In this document: piece by piece, positions 24,293 through 37,320 of the stretch
Position numbering within the stretch: the first letter of the stretch is position 1
Layout: every line of letters begins with the position of its first letter
Source of the DNA: Paulownia fortunei
Lineage: Eukaryota; Streptophyta; Magnoliopsida; Lamiales; Paulowniaceae
Assembly: GCA_019321725.1 (NCBI GenBank)
Contig: CM033114.1
Location: 19,795,797-19,859,796 of the forward strand
Direction of reading: 5' to 3'
DNA: 64,000 nt
Notes under the pieces: model-generated
Seen by the model: only the letters and a program-made list of their open reading frames with translations
Databases searched by the model: none
What the model was told of the DNA's origin: nothing
Program-made: the position numbers and the translations under genes

Positions 24293-26095
24293 TCACTTTG
24301 AAGACTGAGCATTGAGGTTGCCGTTTCCTGCGGCGGGGGCCACCGCCATCTCCGCCTCCGCCGCCTTCTCCTCCTCCCGGAACTTCTTATATATATCACT
24401 CTTGTAAAACTTCCTGGTCCTAATCACCAAAAGAAGTGAAACAATGGCTCCAAACACAGTCACAGCAGTGATTATAATAAACGACAATTTAAAGCACTCC
24501 ACCCCATTACAATCCAGCTCCTCACCGGGCCTCCTGACCCGGCCCGAAACCCTCAATTGCTTCTCCGCCTCCCTATCATACAAGTGCCCCGCCACCCTCA
24601 CATTGAGCAAATACAGTCCAATCGGGCTTGCCACCGAGCCGAAGTTGTACAGCGTGGAGTAGTACTTGAGCCCGAAAAGTTCAGAGATTATGGCAAAGAG
24701 CAACGGCCACTGAGCACCAAAACAGAATCCTATGATCACGGAGGCGACGTAGAGCCCGTTTGGGATGTCGAAGGCGATCAACAGGTGGCCGACGCATGAG
24801 ATTACGAGGGTTAGAGTGAGCATAAGGGGCCTTGGAAACTTGTACTTTTTCAAGAAATGTTCAGAGAGGAAGCCCGCAACCACTCTCCCAAGATAGTTCC
24901 ATATGCTCACAAGAGAAACAAATGTGCTAATGCTGTTCTTGGGGTATCCTAATGAAGCACCAATCTGCCCTAAATTGTCAATAGCTGTTAAGGTACCTCC
25001 TACTCCACAAATTGTTGCAAAGAATAGGATTAGCATGTCTAAACTGAAAAGGGCCTGGAGGATTGTGTAGTCCTCTCCTCTATCTGGTTGCCGGAAAATG
25101 CTTTTGGGATTCCAGCAGGAGATTTCTTGGTTTTCCGGTGGCTCAGTAGTGGGTGGTGGCGGCGGCGGCAAGGGAGTTGCTTCCACCGCTGGTGGTGGCT
25201 TCTCAGTGACAATCTTTAACTGGGAGGAAGGATTGTCCAACTCTTGCTTTTTCTTCCTCAAGAGGTCAATTTCTTCTTTTATAACAACAGCAACTGGTAA
25301 AAAAAGCAAGAAAAGCACAGTTGCTGCACTAACACCAAACTCAGCTCGACTGAAATCCAATTGTTTTTGCAGTATGATGACCACCATGAGAAATCCAGCC
25401 AACCCAAGTGATATGTACAAGAATCTGTAGAAGACTTTGAGCTCGTGAGCAATGCGAACCACCTTCATGATCCGTATCGTTCGCAGAAAGGCGAAAGATA
25501 TGGCGGCCGGAAGCCAGCCGATGAGAAGGATGAGAGATTTCGGGTCATTCCCATATACTGCATGGTATATCTGTGTTATAATGGCGCCACTCAGGCCGAC
25601 AAAGCCCTTGAGCAGCCCTAGAACTGCGCCACGGCTCTCCGGGAAGTTCTTGACGGCGGTGACAAGGGCGCCGGTGTTGGCGAACGACTGCGAGTTGGCA
25701 CCGATGCAGATGTAGAGGCACATGTGCCAGACCTGTGGCCTGGAGATCTTTCTCGAGACGGCTAGCCAGATCATGAGGTAGCCGAAGAAGTTAAGGACGG
25801 CGCCGATGGAGAGGACAACCCACGGCGGAGTTACTTCGTTGATCAAGCCGGAGAGGACGCCGACGTTGGAGCCAAGGTCTTTGAAGAAGCTGAGGAGGTT
25901 AAGAGTGGTTTGGTCGTATCCTAGAGAGGACTTAATTTCGGGCGAGTACAGGCCAAACATGTAGGTGGCCCCCGCCGCCGACATGATTAGGGTGGTGGCG
26001 AACACCATAAACCACCGTCCGGTTAGGACTTGGACGGCGAAGTTTCGATTGGCCAACCACTCGGCGCCGCCGCCCCCATTGCTGGCAACCACCAT
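24293..26095 (-). CDS. Nodulin-like / NFD4-type major facilitator superfamily protein
   Basis: A complete intronless frame of 600 aa. Residues about 24-270 form the Nodulin-like domain ([30 protein letters not shown], then [16 protein letters not shown], and [22 protein letters not shown], a family hallmark). A cytosolic linker at 275-330 is charged (LLRKKKQE), then proline-rich (residues 299-320). Residues about 345-570 form the second MFS half ([58 protein letters not shown]). I estimate about 12 membrane helices, followed by a short basic tail ending in [40 protein letters not shown] 4 gave the family its name, but the substrate of this member is unknown. Start: the only ATG with the family N-terminus; stop TGA at 24293-24295. 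Confidence 0.93.
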   Translation of the reverse strand: MVVASNGGGGAEWLANRNFAVQVLTGRWFMVFATTLIMSAAGATYMFGLYSPEIKSSLGYDQTTLNLLSFFKDLGSNVGVLSGLINEVTPPWVVLSIGAVLNFFGYLMIWLAVSRKISRPQVWHMCLYICIGANSQSFANTGALVTAVKNFPESRGAVLGLLKGFVGLSGAIITQIYHAVYGNDPKSLILLIGWLPAAISFAFLRTIRIMKVVRIAHELKVFYRFLYISLGLAGFLMVVIILQKQLDFSRAEFGVSAATVLFLLFLPVAVVIKEEIDLLRKKKQELDNPSSQLKIVTEKPPPAVEATPLPPPPPPTTEPPENQEISCWNPKSIFRQPDRGEDYTILQALFSLDMLILFFATICGVGGTLTAIDNLGQIGASLGYPKNSISTFVSLVSIWNYLGRVVAGFLSEHFLKKYKFPRPLMLTLTLVISCVGHLLIAFDIPNGLYVASVIIGFCFGAQWPLLFAIISELFGLKYYSTLYNFGSVASPIGLYLLNVRVAGHLYDREAEKQLRVSGRVRRPGEELDCNGVECFKLSFIIITAVTVFGAIVSLLLVIRTRKFYKSDIYKKFREEEKAAEAEMAVAPAAGNGNLNAQSSK

Positions 26096-26350
26096 GTCTT
26101 TCTTGATTTCTGTCTTGTACTTCTCAAACTAGCTGTATAAGTGTGTGGTTTTTACTTGTTTGTGAGTTCTTCTAGTGAAGGACTTGCGTTTTGAACATTG
26201 CCAACATGTAGAGTCAAAGAGTGTGTTTTTGTACATGGATATATCTTCATCCAGATTTATAGGATGTTGGGTTTTTATAATGTGTCCATGCAATTGGGTT
26301 AGATAGGGGGTGGGTGTGGGTGTGGGGTGGGGGTGTGGGGAATGGGGTTT
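26096..26350 (-). promoter_or_regulatory. Promoter and 5' leader of the NFD4-like gene
   Basis: A TATAAA box (minus strand) lies at 26274-26279, about 180 bp upstream of the ATG, so transcription should start near 26245. Farther upstream is a G/T-rich stretch (GGGTGGGTGTGGGTGTGGGG, about 26308-26330). Confidence 0.5.
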
Positions 26351-27118
26351 GGAAGGGACAGAACAGGGAGAAGACTTAACAGTTGACTATTAGAGCAAGT
26401 GTGGTTCTTGGAAATTGGATTGAAAGGGAAGGTTTTGTTTGAAATAATGCTTAACATTTAGTATACAAAATTTGGAAAATTCTAGTTTAAACTTGATTTT
26501 AACAACACAACCAAATTATAATTACAAGACAAATATTGTTATGTGATTGTTTTGAGTTGTGAAATAAATAAAAATTACTTTCATAGTAGAGTTACAATAA
26601 AATTATGATATCTGAGTTATTATACGATTTATATATTTGAATTACGTCGTTGATAATAATTATAGTTTTTAACAAAATTATTTTTAATTTATACTTCAAA
26701 AAAAGTGATTAATGTTAACTTAAATATTTGCACTTAAACTTGTCATGTAATTGATTCGTTCGACCAAACTCGATCTGAACTATGAATTTCCGGCAAAATC
26801 CATGATTACCAAGAAACTTCAAAGCAATTATTGGGAGAAAATACATAGAAAGATTGGCTGTCAAATTGATCTTATCTGTTAGAATAGTCTAATTTCTAGG
26901 AGGGTGTTTCATTTTTAATTCATTTGATAAGTATATTTTTCTTGGTTAGTAGTGTGTGATTTTTCCATAGTTGAATACTGCCATGTTGTCTTTGTCTTTT
27001 TTCAACATCTGGTGTGTGATGGTATCAATGCCAGCAATGAATAGTTGACTCTTCCTCTATCTATGTTCAGATGAGATCAAAATTAACTTAATTATTTTAA
27101 GGTTGATCAAAGTGAATA

Positions 27119-28118
27119 GCCTAGCTAGGGCAGTGTTACTAATTACATTTATTAGTATACTATTATCTTCTTCTTCTTTTTTTTTTCAATTCATACTTAG
27201 GATAATTTAATGTTGAAATAGAACAACTTGCAAAAAAAGTCTTATATTGGGACCACATTTGGAGATATTTCTAATTTAATTTTCTACCCTTCTTGCATAT
27301 AAACAATTTGAACATGTTAATTCCCAGAAATTTTAAAATACTAGTATTTGATTAGTTAGATTTGTAGGATATAAACTTTTGCCTTAAAAGTTAAACAAAC
27401 TAATAAAATATTAAGCGAGTAGGTATTTAAAGTTATATATAAAAATCAAATCAAACTAGATATTTGATTTGAAATTAATTGTTAAAGGTTAATTTTAGCT
27501 CATTTCGTTACATATAACAAATCAAACTTAACATATTTTTTTTTATTCGATAAGATTTGAAAATTAGCTCAAGCTCGAGCTCGACTCAATTAATAAAAAT
27601 AATAATAAAATATATATAAAAAGATTACGCTATTCAAACTCGATTCGTATTCGAATAAATTAAAATTCATTCAAACTCGATGTCATCAACAATGAAACAA
27701 ATATTTTTGAAATTCGATAAAAAATCAAAATAAATTTGAATAATAATGAGTTCCGATTTCAACTTTTTTAATCAAAATGAAGTAAGAAAATTAAGGGACC
27801 AGCCTAACTAGGGCAGCGTTTTACTAATTACATTTATTATCATACTATTATCATATTTTTTAAATTCATACTTAGGATAATTTAATGTTGAAGTAGGACA
27901 ACTTGCAAAAAGTTTCATATTCGGACCACATTTTGAGATACTTGTAAATTATTTTCTACCCTTAAATCGACTTGCATGTAAACAAATTGAACATATTAAT
28001 TCCCACAAAGTTTAGATTAAATAGTATTTGATTAATCAGATTTGTCAGACTATAAATTTTTTTTGCCTTAATAGTTAAACAAACTAATAAAGTATTATGC
28101 AAATAGGTACTTAATTAA
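27119..28118. repeat. 330-bp segmental duplication (two direct copies)
   Basis: Copies at about 27119-27440 and 27801-28118 share long colinear blocks (CATACTTAGGATAATTTAAT, ATTTGATTA(G/A)T(T/C)AGATTTGT, AGTTAAACAAACTAATAAA) with scattered substitutions and indels. The spacer of about 360 bp holds a GCTCAAGCTCGAGCTCGACT palindromic motif. No coding frame. Confidence 0.85.
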
Positions 28119-31100
28119 AAGTTCTACTCTTGATGGGATAAAACTAAAGACCTCATTCAATTTGTAATTAAATAGATGGAAAATATCTTTAATTTTTGTT
28201 AATTTCTTATATATAAAAAAGACAAACTTAGACTGAACAAAGGGATAAGTGAATTGAGCATTTCTTTTTTAAAATTGTTTTAAATTTATTTACTGTTTCT
28301 AAATGAAGAAAATGCCATTTTAATCTCTTTGTTACTGTAATTAACAATTGCGAAGGCCACTTTAAAACAAATTATCAAAGTAATTGTAATGTATTAAATT
28401 TTAAGATAAAAAAAAAGATAAATAACCTATCAAAAAATATATCTAACAAAATTTTAAATTCAAATAACCACATACATATAACCAAATATCAAGTTTAACA
28501 TTTTTAAAAAAAATACCACTGATTTTTGATTGGTTTTATTCAATTATGACCGATTCTCGATTATTTATGGTTAAACTGACTGAACTGACTATTGATTTTC
28601 GATTGAACAAATCAGTCCATTCTGATTTTTAAAATATATAACAAATACTCCTATATAGTTTGGTGAAATTTCGAGTGACATATTAATTTTATGGATTTGT
28701 ATACACAGTGATGGCATATTAGTAGAATTTTATGAAATTTAAATGTGTCCGAATTAGGTAATTATTCAGTAAACCTAACATTAATTTTAATTCATTTTTG
28801 AAGTATGTATTGCTGGCATCTACAAATTCTATACCAATTTCATTATTTTAACAAATTCAAATATCTTTTCAAGTATTCAACTGATTTTATGCATTTTCAA
28901 TATTATCATCTAACAAAGCGTTCAAGTACTATGTTCTACATATCACCCAATTAACAGTTTCAGTAAAATTAAATATATATATATATATATATATATTTTA
29001 ATTGTATTTCAAAATCAATTGCATCTTCTTGTATTGGTTTAGGAACTTATTCTTGATGCAAAATAAGCAACAATTAATAAGTCATGTTGAGTTGATTTGA
29101 ATGTTAGGCGAGTTAGTTTAAACCCGTTTCGATTTTTATTTTAGTATTATTACAACACATGTTAAGTATATATTATGTATTTTTTTAATTTACATATGAC
29201 GAAAATCATATATATTTAGTGTGTATATCTAAATTAAAATACGAGATAAAATAACAGATATAAAGTTAGTTTAAACAAACTTAATTTGAGAATGAATAAT
29301 TTTGTAAATTTACATATATTTTATTATTAATTTGTAAGTTTTTTTGAGTCGGACTCCAACCAATGTATCTAACAAAAAAAATTAAATTTAATTTATCGTG
29401 TTAATTAATGAAACTTAAACAAATTTTTAAAAATTAAATTCGAGTGAATTTCAAACAACTTAAATTATTGACTTTTTTTTCTTCAAAAAAATGAATGAAA
29501 CGTGCTATTTTTGCTAAATGACTGAGGAATACTTTGATCTTTCCATACACGTATCCCATAAATCGGGGATACGTTTCTCAACAATGACACAATTATGTCT
29601 CTCTTCTAATTGACATCATGATTACTTGGTAATAAGATTTTATTCACACATAATTGTCCCATTTTAATATTTTCTAATCTTTGAATAGAATAAAATATTT
29701 GTACTTGTTTGAAGTTTGAACTAATGAATATTCAAGAATTTCATTGCTGATGCTGTCATTACATCAACATTTAATCATAGTCCAATAGTATAATTTCCCC
29801 CAATAATGTCCCTTTTAGGGATATTTTTTTTAAAAAGACAATCTTTATCCAGTGGAAAAAACTTGGAAATTAGGACTTAATTGTCTCTTTTGCCCTTCAA
29901 AATGAGGCATATATACAAAACAGACAAAAATATGTGTTCTTATATATGAATTCCGATCTGATTCGAACTATGGGTATAGGTCGATCTGATTTGTTATCAC
30001 TGAATATATTAAATGTATCAAGAAAAGATCTATTACAATGACCCCATTTATCTACATAATTATTTGCTCTGAACTTTTGTCTATAAATACTCTGATATTG
30101 TTATAATAAAAATGTAACGTAATTTTTATATTACATATATAATTGTTCGTATTAAACTTCTTATTATTTTCTGAATTCGATTTGATTTAAATATAAGAGA
30201 TATTAGTTGGACCAACTCCAACAAATCTAACATATTTTTGGATGCAAATCATATCGATGGATTGAACCTGACCCAAACCCTATCGAGAGCTCATATTCAT
30301 GAGCAAATCACATTAATACATGAGAAGTGAGTAGGATAATACTTAGAATCTTTTCATTGTTTCGGCTCATGATGATTGGCAATTATAATGATAAATTAAC
30401 AATTTGCACTGTTGAAAACTATGTTAAAATGTTGGGTAGTAATTGCGAGTCAAAGTTAACTTTTTAATTAGTTTAAACACCTTTTGTCCGATGCATGTGG
30501 ATTCTAACAACGACCTTCAAGACGGTCGAAAGGGCAATTTTGGACGTTTCTTTATTCTTTTATAAAGTAGATAGAAGAGTATTCTTTTAGTTCATACTTA
30601 CACATTGATGCTAAATAGCAAGCAACTAAAACTTAATTGAGATGTAGGAAATGACTGAAATGGACAGAGTCTATTTCTAAATATATCTTTTTTTAAAAGT
30701 AATAAAATTATTTGATAAAAACTATATCAACACAAAAAAATTCATCGTCTTCTTCAACGATTTCTCCCAATCCCATCAACATTAACACCACCAAGGTATG
30801 ATGACCTCATTCTCTTTGTCTTACACTTTCTTTTTCACTTTCATTTTGTGTTTCTTACTTCCTTTTTTTTTTTTTTTTTATCAAAGATCTTAAATTCTGG
30901 ACATAAAAAAGGAGGATTTAAAGTATTTTATTTGCTAGGTCTTCTTTATTTCTTAAGAGAAAAAAAAGTTATAACAATATGAGATTTTATCTATAATTGT
31001 AATACTGACTGAAATCATAACAAGTTTGTTCGTATACAAAATATTGAATAATAATTTAATTTAAAATTTTTCTAATAATTTGGTCATTATATATATATAT

Positions 31101-31710
31101 ATATATATATTATTTCTATTATTCATTTTGAATTATCATTTATAGAATTGAAATCCAACAAGGAATGTGATTATATTTGTTTCTCATTATTTATACAAAT
31201 CAAGCATTGGAAATATAATATTCATATTATTCATTTTTCATCATTATTTAATTTTTAAATTTATTCTGTTTCTACTTAATTTCCTTTCCTATGTACCAAT
31301 CACTCCTAAATGTGACAACTCAAATAGCAATAATTATTCAGTTACGTATATATTAACTTCAAACTCAAAGATATTTTTGACAAATTAGCTTATTGGCTTG
31401 GTAATATTCATAATTTTAGGCTCGTTATTAAGCTGGAAGATATTTTTTGGTGGTTGACTTATTAACACATGAATTAAAATTTAGGTTTGTTATTAATTCA
31501 AGAATTAATCATTTAGCTATATCGATTTCAAACTATAGAAGATATTTTTTTAATGTAAATGCTATAGTGAGTAGCTATTTGCTAAATGTTGTTAAAAAGT
31601 TTAAATGTTTTAGTTAGTAAAACCTATTCTCACATCCTACAAAGTGAGAGAGCTCAAAGTCCCACTCCTCCTGCACCTAGGAATTGAGTCCACTTAACTA
31701 CTTAGGTAGT

Positions 31711-31752
31711 CCCCCCCCCCCCCCCCACCCCACACACACACACACACACACA
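31711..31752. repeat. C16 homopolymer followed by (CA)n
   Basis: 16 C, then ACCCC and about 11 CA units. Confidence 0.9.
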
Positions 31753-32333
31753 CTTCATCTCAATGAAATATCTCATTTTTCATCCATTGGGATGAATTTT
31801 CAACTTTTTATTGGAATTTATATAGAAATAAAAATATATTTGATTATAGAAATTTTAATGAAAAAATTACTAGGGTGTAGAATGAGAATATATTTGATTT
31901 AATTTTTTTCTAAATTTTTTATAAAAAAACGTGAAAAAATAATAATTTATATGAATAAATGTAAATATTGAGATCTATTGAAATAATGTTGTTTGAAAAA
32001 TAATAGTATATAATTAGATGAAACTGATAGTGGTGATGTTCACTTTAAAATTTTAATTTAAATATAATAATTTGTTAAGATAATTTGTATGTAATGGGTC
32101 TCTTTAGTTTAATACAGGGCTAAAAATTGAAAAAATGTGATTGAAAATTAAGAATATTGGATTGAAAAGTATTTTTGGTGAGAAATGAGAAAATAAAAAT
32201 AAGATATTTTCGATAAATTGAATAAAACAAATATAATCTATATATCTAAAACAGTAAAAAATATAAAAAAAAAACTCATTGAAACAAAAATCATACCCAT
32301 GAAGTTATAGCAACTTCATTTATTTACATATAG

Positions 32334-32336
<3 letters not shown>

Positions 32337-32378
<42 letters not shown>
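32337..32378. repeat. (AT)n microsatellite
   Basis: About 21 AT units. Confidence 0.9.
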
Positions 32379-32380
<2 letters not shown>

Positions 32381-33065
32381 ACTTAACCAATATGTATAAG
32401 TATTACAAAGTCAAAATAAGTGACTTTAATGTTATAACTAATTTAGACGAACTTTTAACGAGTCAAAGCGTCTGAATCTTTAATTAGTAATCAACTCATG
32501 GATGTAGACATACACGCAAACCCTAATTAACCATTCTTAACAACTTCAAATAAAAATTCTCAACATCCTGAACTAACAAGCAAAACATAGAAAAAAACAA
32601 CAAACTATAGTAGTAAACCAATGAACTTAGAAAAATCTTTGGAATTAATGTAAGACCACTTGGTCTAATGCCACATGAGTAAGCTGATGAGCTACATTGA
32701 ACCAAATTTCAACAGAATATTCTAAGGTCACAATCTCAAGTCAATGACCAAAAACTTAAGGCATTGTCACATATTTCAAAATCTCTTTTGGCTTTGGAAA
32801 GTTAATAAAGACAGATGGAAAAAATGAAGGTATAAGAGATTAAGTCAAAGATAGACTATTGTGTTCACACGTGCAAAGCAATTGCACCGCACGTGTGTGT
32901 GACTTTTGTAGTAGTTAAGTAGAAATAGGTTGAGTATCCTATCCAAACCGTCTCACGGGATCAGATTGGATCCACATAAGTATGGCAAGGGGCATGTTTG
33001 AAATGAGTTTGCCAAAATTTATATCTTATCCAAATCTATCTCACGTGATTAGATTGGATTCACAT

Positions 33066-33450
33066 AGGAATGGCAACGGAACGGGTTTAGAATGGATTTG
33101 TCAAAATTTGAAACCCGTTCTGCCAAAGGTTTTGAAGACTCGTCCTGCTCCAAACCCATCGGATCCGGGTTAAATCCTTTAGACCCGTTTTATAATTTTA
33201 AAAATATTAAAAAATATATTTTTTTAAAAAAATACCACTAATTTTTTTAAAAAATATTTTTTAAAATATAATATTATATAAATACATATATATTAAAATA
33301 AAAATAAATAAATAAATTAAAGGGGGCGGGTTCGGGACGGGACGAGTTTGAAAATTAAAAATCAAGATCAACTCCATACCCACTTATATTTTCTTAAATC
33401 CGTTCTAAACGAGACGAATTTGGGTCCAACCCGAACCCATTGCCCTACCC
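33066..33450. repeat. Dispersed self-inverted repeat, copy 3 of 3
   Basis: Begins GGAATGGCAACGGAACGGGT and ends CAACCCGAACCCATTGCCCT, so the ends form an inverted pair (GGCAAcGG / CCaTTGCC). The AT core (ATAATTTTAAAAATATTAAA) is the reverse complement of the core in copy 1. Confidence 0.6.
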
Positions 33451-33827
33451 ACTCTAAATCAACATAGATTTCATAGACAGTCTTGATTTTTACTTGAGAC
33501 GAGGAAGGGGAGGTTTGGAGGGCCAACCCCTCATGTCTATTAAAATATATTTATTAAATTTAAAAAAAAAATCACGTTATTCTTCATATAGTTATAAATA
33601 TTCAGACTTCAATATTTTAAACATGGATGGTTTGGGACCAGTTATATGTCTTGCCCAACTCGTTTCCAATCGCTCCCCCATTATTATGTATTGATATAAA
33701 TATCTAAGTGTGTGGTTGTCTATATTGTAATACATGTATGGTAAAATGTGTTTATTACATATGAACTCACATTATATAACATAATTTAAAATAAAAATAA
33801 AATATTAGTAATATGACATATTTCTAA

Positions 33828-34548
33828 GGGTAAATGGGATTTCACCCTTTCAAATTTGATTATTTTGGTATATTATTCCTCAAGAATAAATTTTAAGTAT
33901 TTTATCCTCTCAAACTTAATCATTTTAGTACCCCTTTCCTAAAGTAAATTTTAAGCGTTATGCACCCTTTCAATTTATATTTATTATAACACTTTGGTCT
34001 TCATTATCATTTTCACATTAAATATTTACTTGAATGCTCTTTATCAAATTGCTACCGCTCCATTTTTTTTTCTTCATATTTTCATGCAAAAGTTAAAAAA
34101 AAAATTTATAATATTTTTTTATTATTGTTAATAGTGAAGACAAGACAAATAACGATATTTTTATTGTAAATAATGGTGGTATTTTTTTAATTGGTACTGT
34201 GATCGATATTATTTATGATAAAATTAATATCATAGGGTCTTCATTATTGACAATAATAAAAAATATTACAAGGTATTTTTTTTTAAAATTTTTACATGGA
34301 AAGAAAGAAAAAAACATGTACGATGGTGATTGACAAAGATCATTCTAATAAAAATTTGATATGAAAATGATATTAGGGGACAAAGTGCTATAATATATAT
34401 AAATTGAGAGGGCAAAGTGCTTAAATTTTATTTTTGGGGTAAAGTGTCAAAATGATTAAATTTGAGGGTGCAAAGTGTTTAAAATTTATTTTTAAAGGGG
34501 TAATGTTCTAAAATGGTCATATTTATGGGGTTGAAGTGTTATTTATCC
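33828..34548. mobile_element. 720-bp foldback / long inverted-repeat element
   Basis: The left arm reads GGGTAAATGGGATTTCACCC... and the right arm, reverse-complemented, GGATAAATAACACTTCAACC.... The match continues through three internal units in each arm (AATAAATTTTAA..A(C/T)TTTGCACCCT, TCAATTTATATTTATTATA...CACTTTG) and on into the centre (ATTATTGT(T/C)AATA(G/A)TGAAGAC on both sides). Essentially the whole segment folds on itself. No protein frame; probably a MITE/foldback element. Confidence 0.75.
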
Positions 34549-37000
34549 TATTTTTAAATATATACAAAAATAAAAAATATATTTAGATGTTAAAACTATA
34601 AATTTTCGAGAATGAAACATATCACAATTGCTATTTTGGAAGTTGAATTATTTTGCCATGGTTTTGAAGGTCATTGAAAATTTTCATATTTTGGTCCGTT
34701 TATTCTTTAAAAAAAAATAATAAAATAGGTTAGATCTAACGTGTCTAACCCTTCAAATTTGAATTTAACTTAGACGGATCTCAAAGAGAGAGGGTAGAGA
34801 TGAGAATTTCCGTTTGAGAAAATCCCCAAACCCATCCCTACGTCATTCTTATTTGGACTGTAATACTATTTCTTTTTGTTACTTTTGATTATTATTTTTT
34901 TTCTCTCTTAATATACAGTGACTAATAGTGATCTTTATTGTAATTTACTTGAGTTCAATTTAATTATATTAGTAATATATCCACTAGATATTTGGCTGCT
35001 CAAATTTGCTTATAAGTTTATAGTTTATATGATTCAGAATTCTTGATCGCTCGATATTTTTCTAAGTTTTTTATTGTTAAATTCGAGTTGGTCCTTGAAC
35101 TTCTAAAAATTATAATATGAGAGTTGTAGTTCAATATCTTTGCCAAAACCTAATTTGTATCATTAAATGTTTAAAAAATGATTTCATAAACAAAAACAAA
35201 AAGTATTCCATTGAGAAAAATTCAAAAATGGAAAGCAAAAAGCAAAAAAAGATATGCATCACAATTCACATAGTCCAATTTTGATGTTTACTAATCCTTT
35301 TTATGGACCAGCAAGAAAATTGGATGGTTAGAATTTGAAATAATTAGCAAATTGACTAGAGGATAAAAAGCAATATATGAATTATAAGTGGTTGTGAAAA
35401 ATACATTTCACAAGTCCTTATTTTGTACTATTCGTTAGAATTTTATATATATGTCGCTCCCAATTTCATACTTTTCACAATATTTATCTGAAAAACGAAA
35501 TATTTAACCCTTGGTGGAGGGTTTAGTCAATCATTTTCCTTGTATTGAATGAAATAAAGACATTTTGGAACTTGTTATATGGTACCATTAAAAAACTAAG
35601 AGGGAAAGAGACATACTTGTATTTTGAATGTTATCCCATGCATTGCTTTCATAATACGAGTGATTGATAATTATGCATTAGGATCGATTGTCTCTCTTTA
35701 TCTTCTTTGTTTCCTTCCGTTTGTTTTTTTTTTCTTTTTATTGAAAAATGAGAGATGAATAAATTTTTCTTAATAATGACCAGTCATAATCCCTTTTGGA
35801 CCTACGCTATTGATTCCACTATTACTAATGAGAAATATTGAAATTTTTTCTCTATTTAAAGAGATAAGAGGCATAATTCACATGAACATAATAGATCTCA
35901 ATTGTTGTTGTAATGGTAGTCTGCAAATTTTCTACTTTGGGGAGTGGGGGAAGTACTGGGCTGTAGAAGTACCAGTAATTAAGTTGAAAAATCAATCATG
36001 AGTCTGGATAGTTTGATAGCACGCTCTAATAAGTTCGAGCTGGAAATCCTGCAATTGAACAGCAATAAAGAAAACATGAAAACAAATTGGCCAACGCCTA
36101 AAGGTCGTCAACATAGAAGCTGACTACTGGCACTTTTACTTCGTCTAAATAGCTAGTCAGGTGCAAGGGATTAAGTTTCTACATGGGAGAGAGAGATTAA
36201 TTTAAGCTCAAGCTCTTGCAAGAATGGAGAGATAATGCACTCATTGGAAAAGGGCACATGAAATATTGTCTATTTCTTCTCTTCACACACTAAGCTGAAA
36301 CACAAGGTGTTTCGATTTAAAGGTTTATTATGAATATGAAAAACCGTTGTACTTTATTCATAATTTTTTTAACATAATATGAATTTTCTTATTGAAATAA
36401 AGTTCACGAATTAAGGATTAAAAATCCATAATCTCATTTCATATTGAAAATTTATATTTATTGTGAATCCATCGATCCCATATTCATATCAATCTCCTTG
36501 ATCCAAACCCAGATATATACTCATCCAAAGTCACCAGCCATTGAACCTTCTTCAGCTCCTAATAGTCTTGTTTTGCCAGTTCAGTCACATAAATAGAGTG
36601 GCCACCAGATTGCTCTTCACTAACCATGAAGCTACTAGCCATAAGTTGGTTGCTCATCCTCCCCTTCTCCTGCCCAATTCAATAATATAAAGTTTGACTT
36701 GATCAGATAATATAGGAAACCAAATGCATGTATTCAGGTGTCCTCAATTAGACAATTACAGGCAACCTGGAATTTCAATTAACTCAATAGTCACCACATC
36801 ACTAACAAATCAAGAAAGTGAACTTTGGCATCTAAAGGTGAACTGCCAAGAAGTACGAGGATAACCATAAATCATCAGAATATAATGGACAGCAAATTTG
36901 AAAAAAGACTAAATTGCATTCACGAATCCTGATGCATACTAAGAGTCCAATGCTATGAAAAGCAAGGATTAAGTCCAAATTCATTGTCAAATAGCAAAAA
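34549..37000. other. Intergenic region, nothing recognised
   Basis: AT-rich. Minus strand at about 36680-36557 has an acceptor-like GGGCAG followed by a short open frame (EKGRMSNQLMASSFMVSEEQ...ELAKQDY, stop). It could be a terminal exon or chance; I do not recognise it. Confidence 0.35.
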
Positions 37001-37009
37001 TACATAAGA

Positions 37010-37320
37010 GTTTCTAGTAGTGCTCTATGGAAGGGGATCGCCCTTGCCTCCTACGGCGGTCATAGGGACAAGGCATGTCCTTGTAGCTTTCGCCGCCTAC
37101 AAGTATCATAAGGGCACAATAGTCATTTAATAGGAGAATGACCGTCTTTTTGCAAGCATCCTATCACAAGGTAACATTGCTCATTCTCAATCCCCATAAA
37201 TACCCCTCATTTCCTGGGTAAGGTTAGGCTCATGCTCTCACTAGGTCTTGACTTGACAGTGAAGACTTTCGTTGGTTTGTATCGTGGGGCGGACCCCTCT
37301 ATGCTCCACATTAGTTGAAA
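37010..37320 (+). mobile_element. Probable degenerate LTR fragment
   Basis: A GC-richer island in AT-rich DNA with the order expected at the end of a plant Ty3/Gypsy LTR: CCCCATAAATACCCCTCATT (TATA-like), then GTAAGGTTAGGCTCATGCTC, then CTTGACTTGACAGTGAAGAC and GGGGCGGACCCCTCTATGCT. No internal domains or second LTR were seen, and both ends are uncertain. Confidence 0.4.

Larger units (their letters stand above)
28120..33065. other. AT-rich intergenic stretch
   Basis: No gene recognised on either strand. Contains (AT)n tracts at about 28973-28996, 31088-31110 and 32337-32378, a C16-CA tract at 31711-31752, and stretches resembling degenerate repeats (ACCGATT/GGTTAAACTGACTG near 28540-28620). 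Confidence 0.5.
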
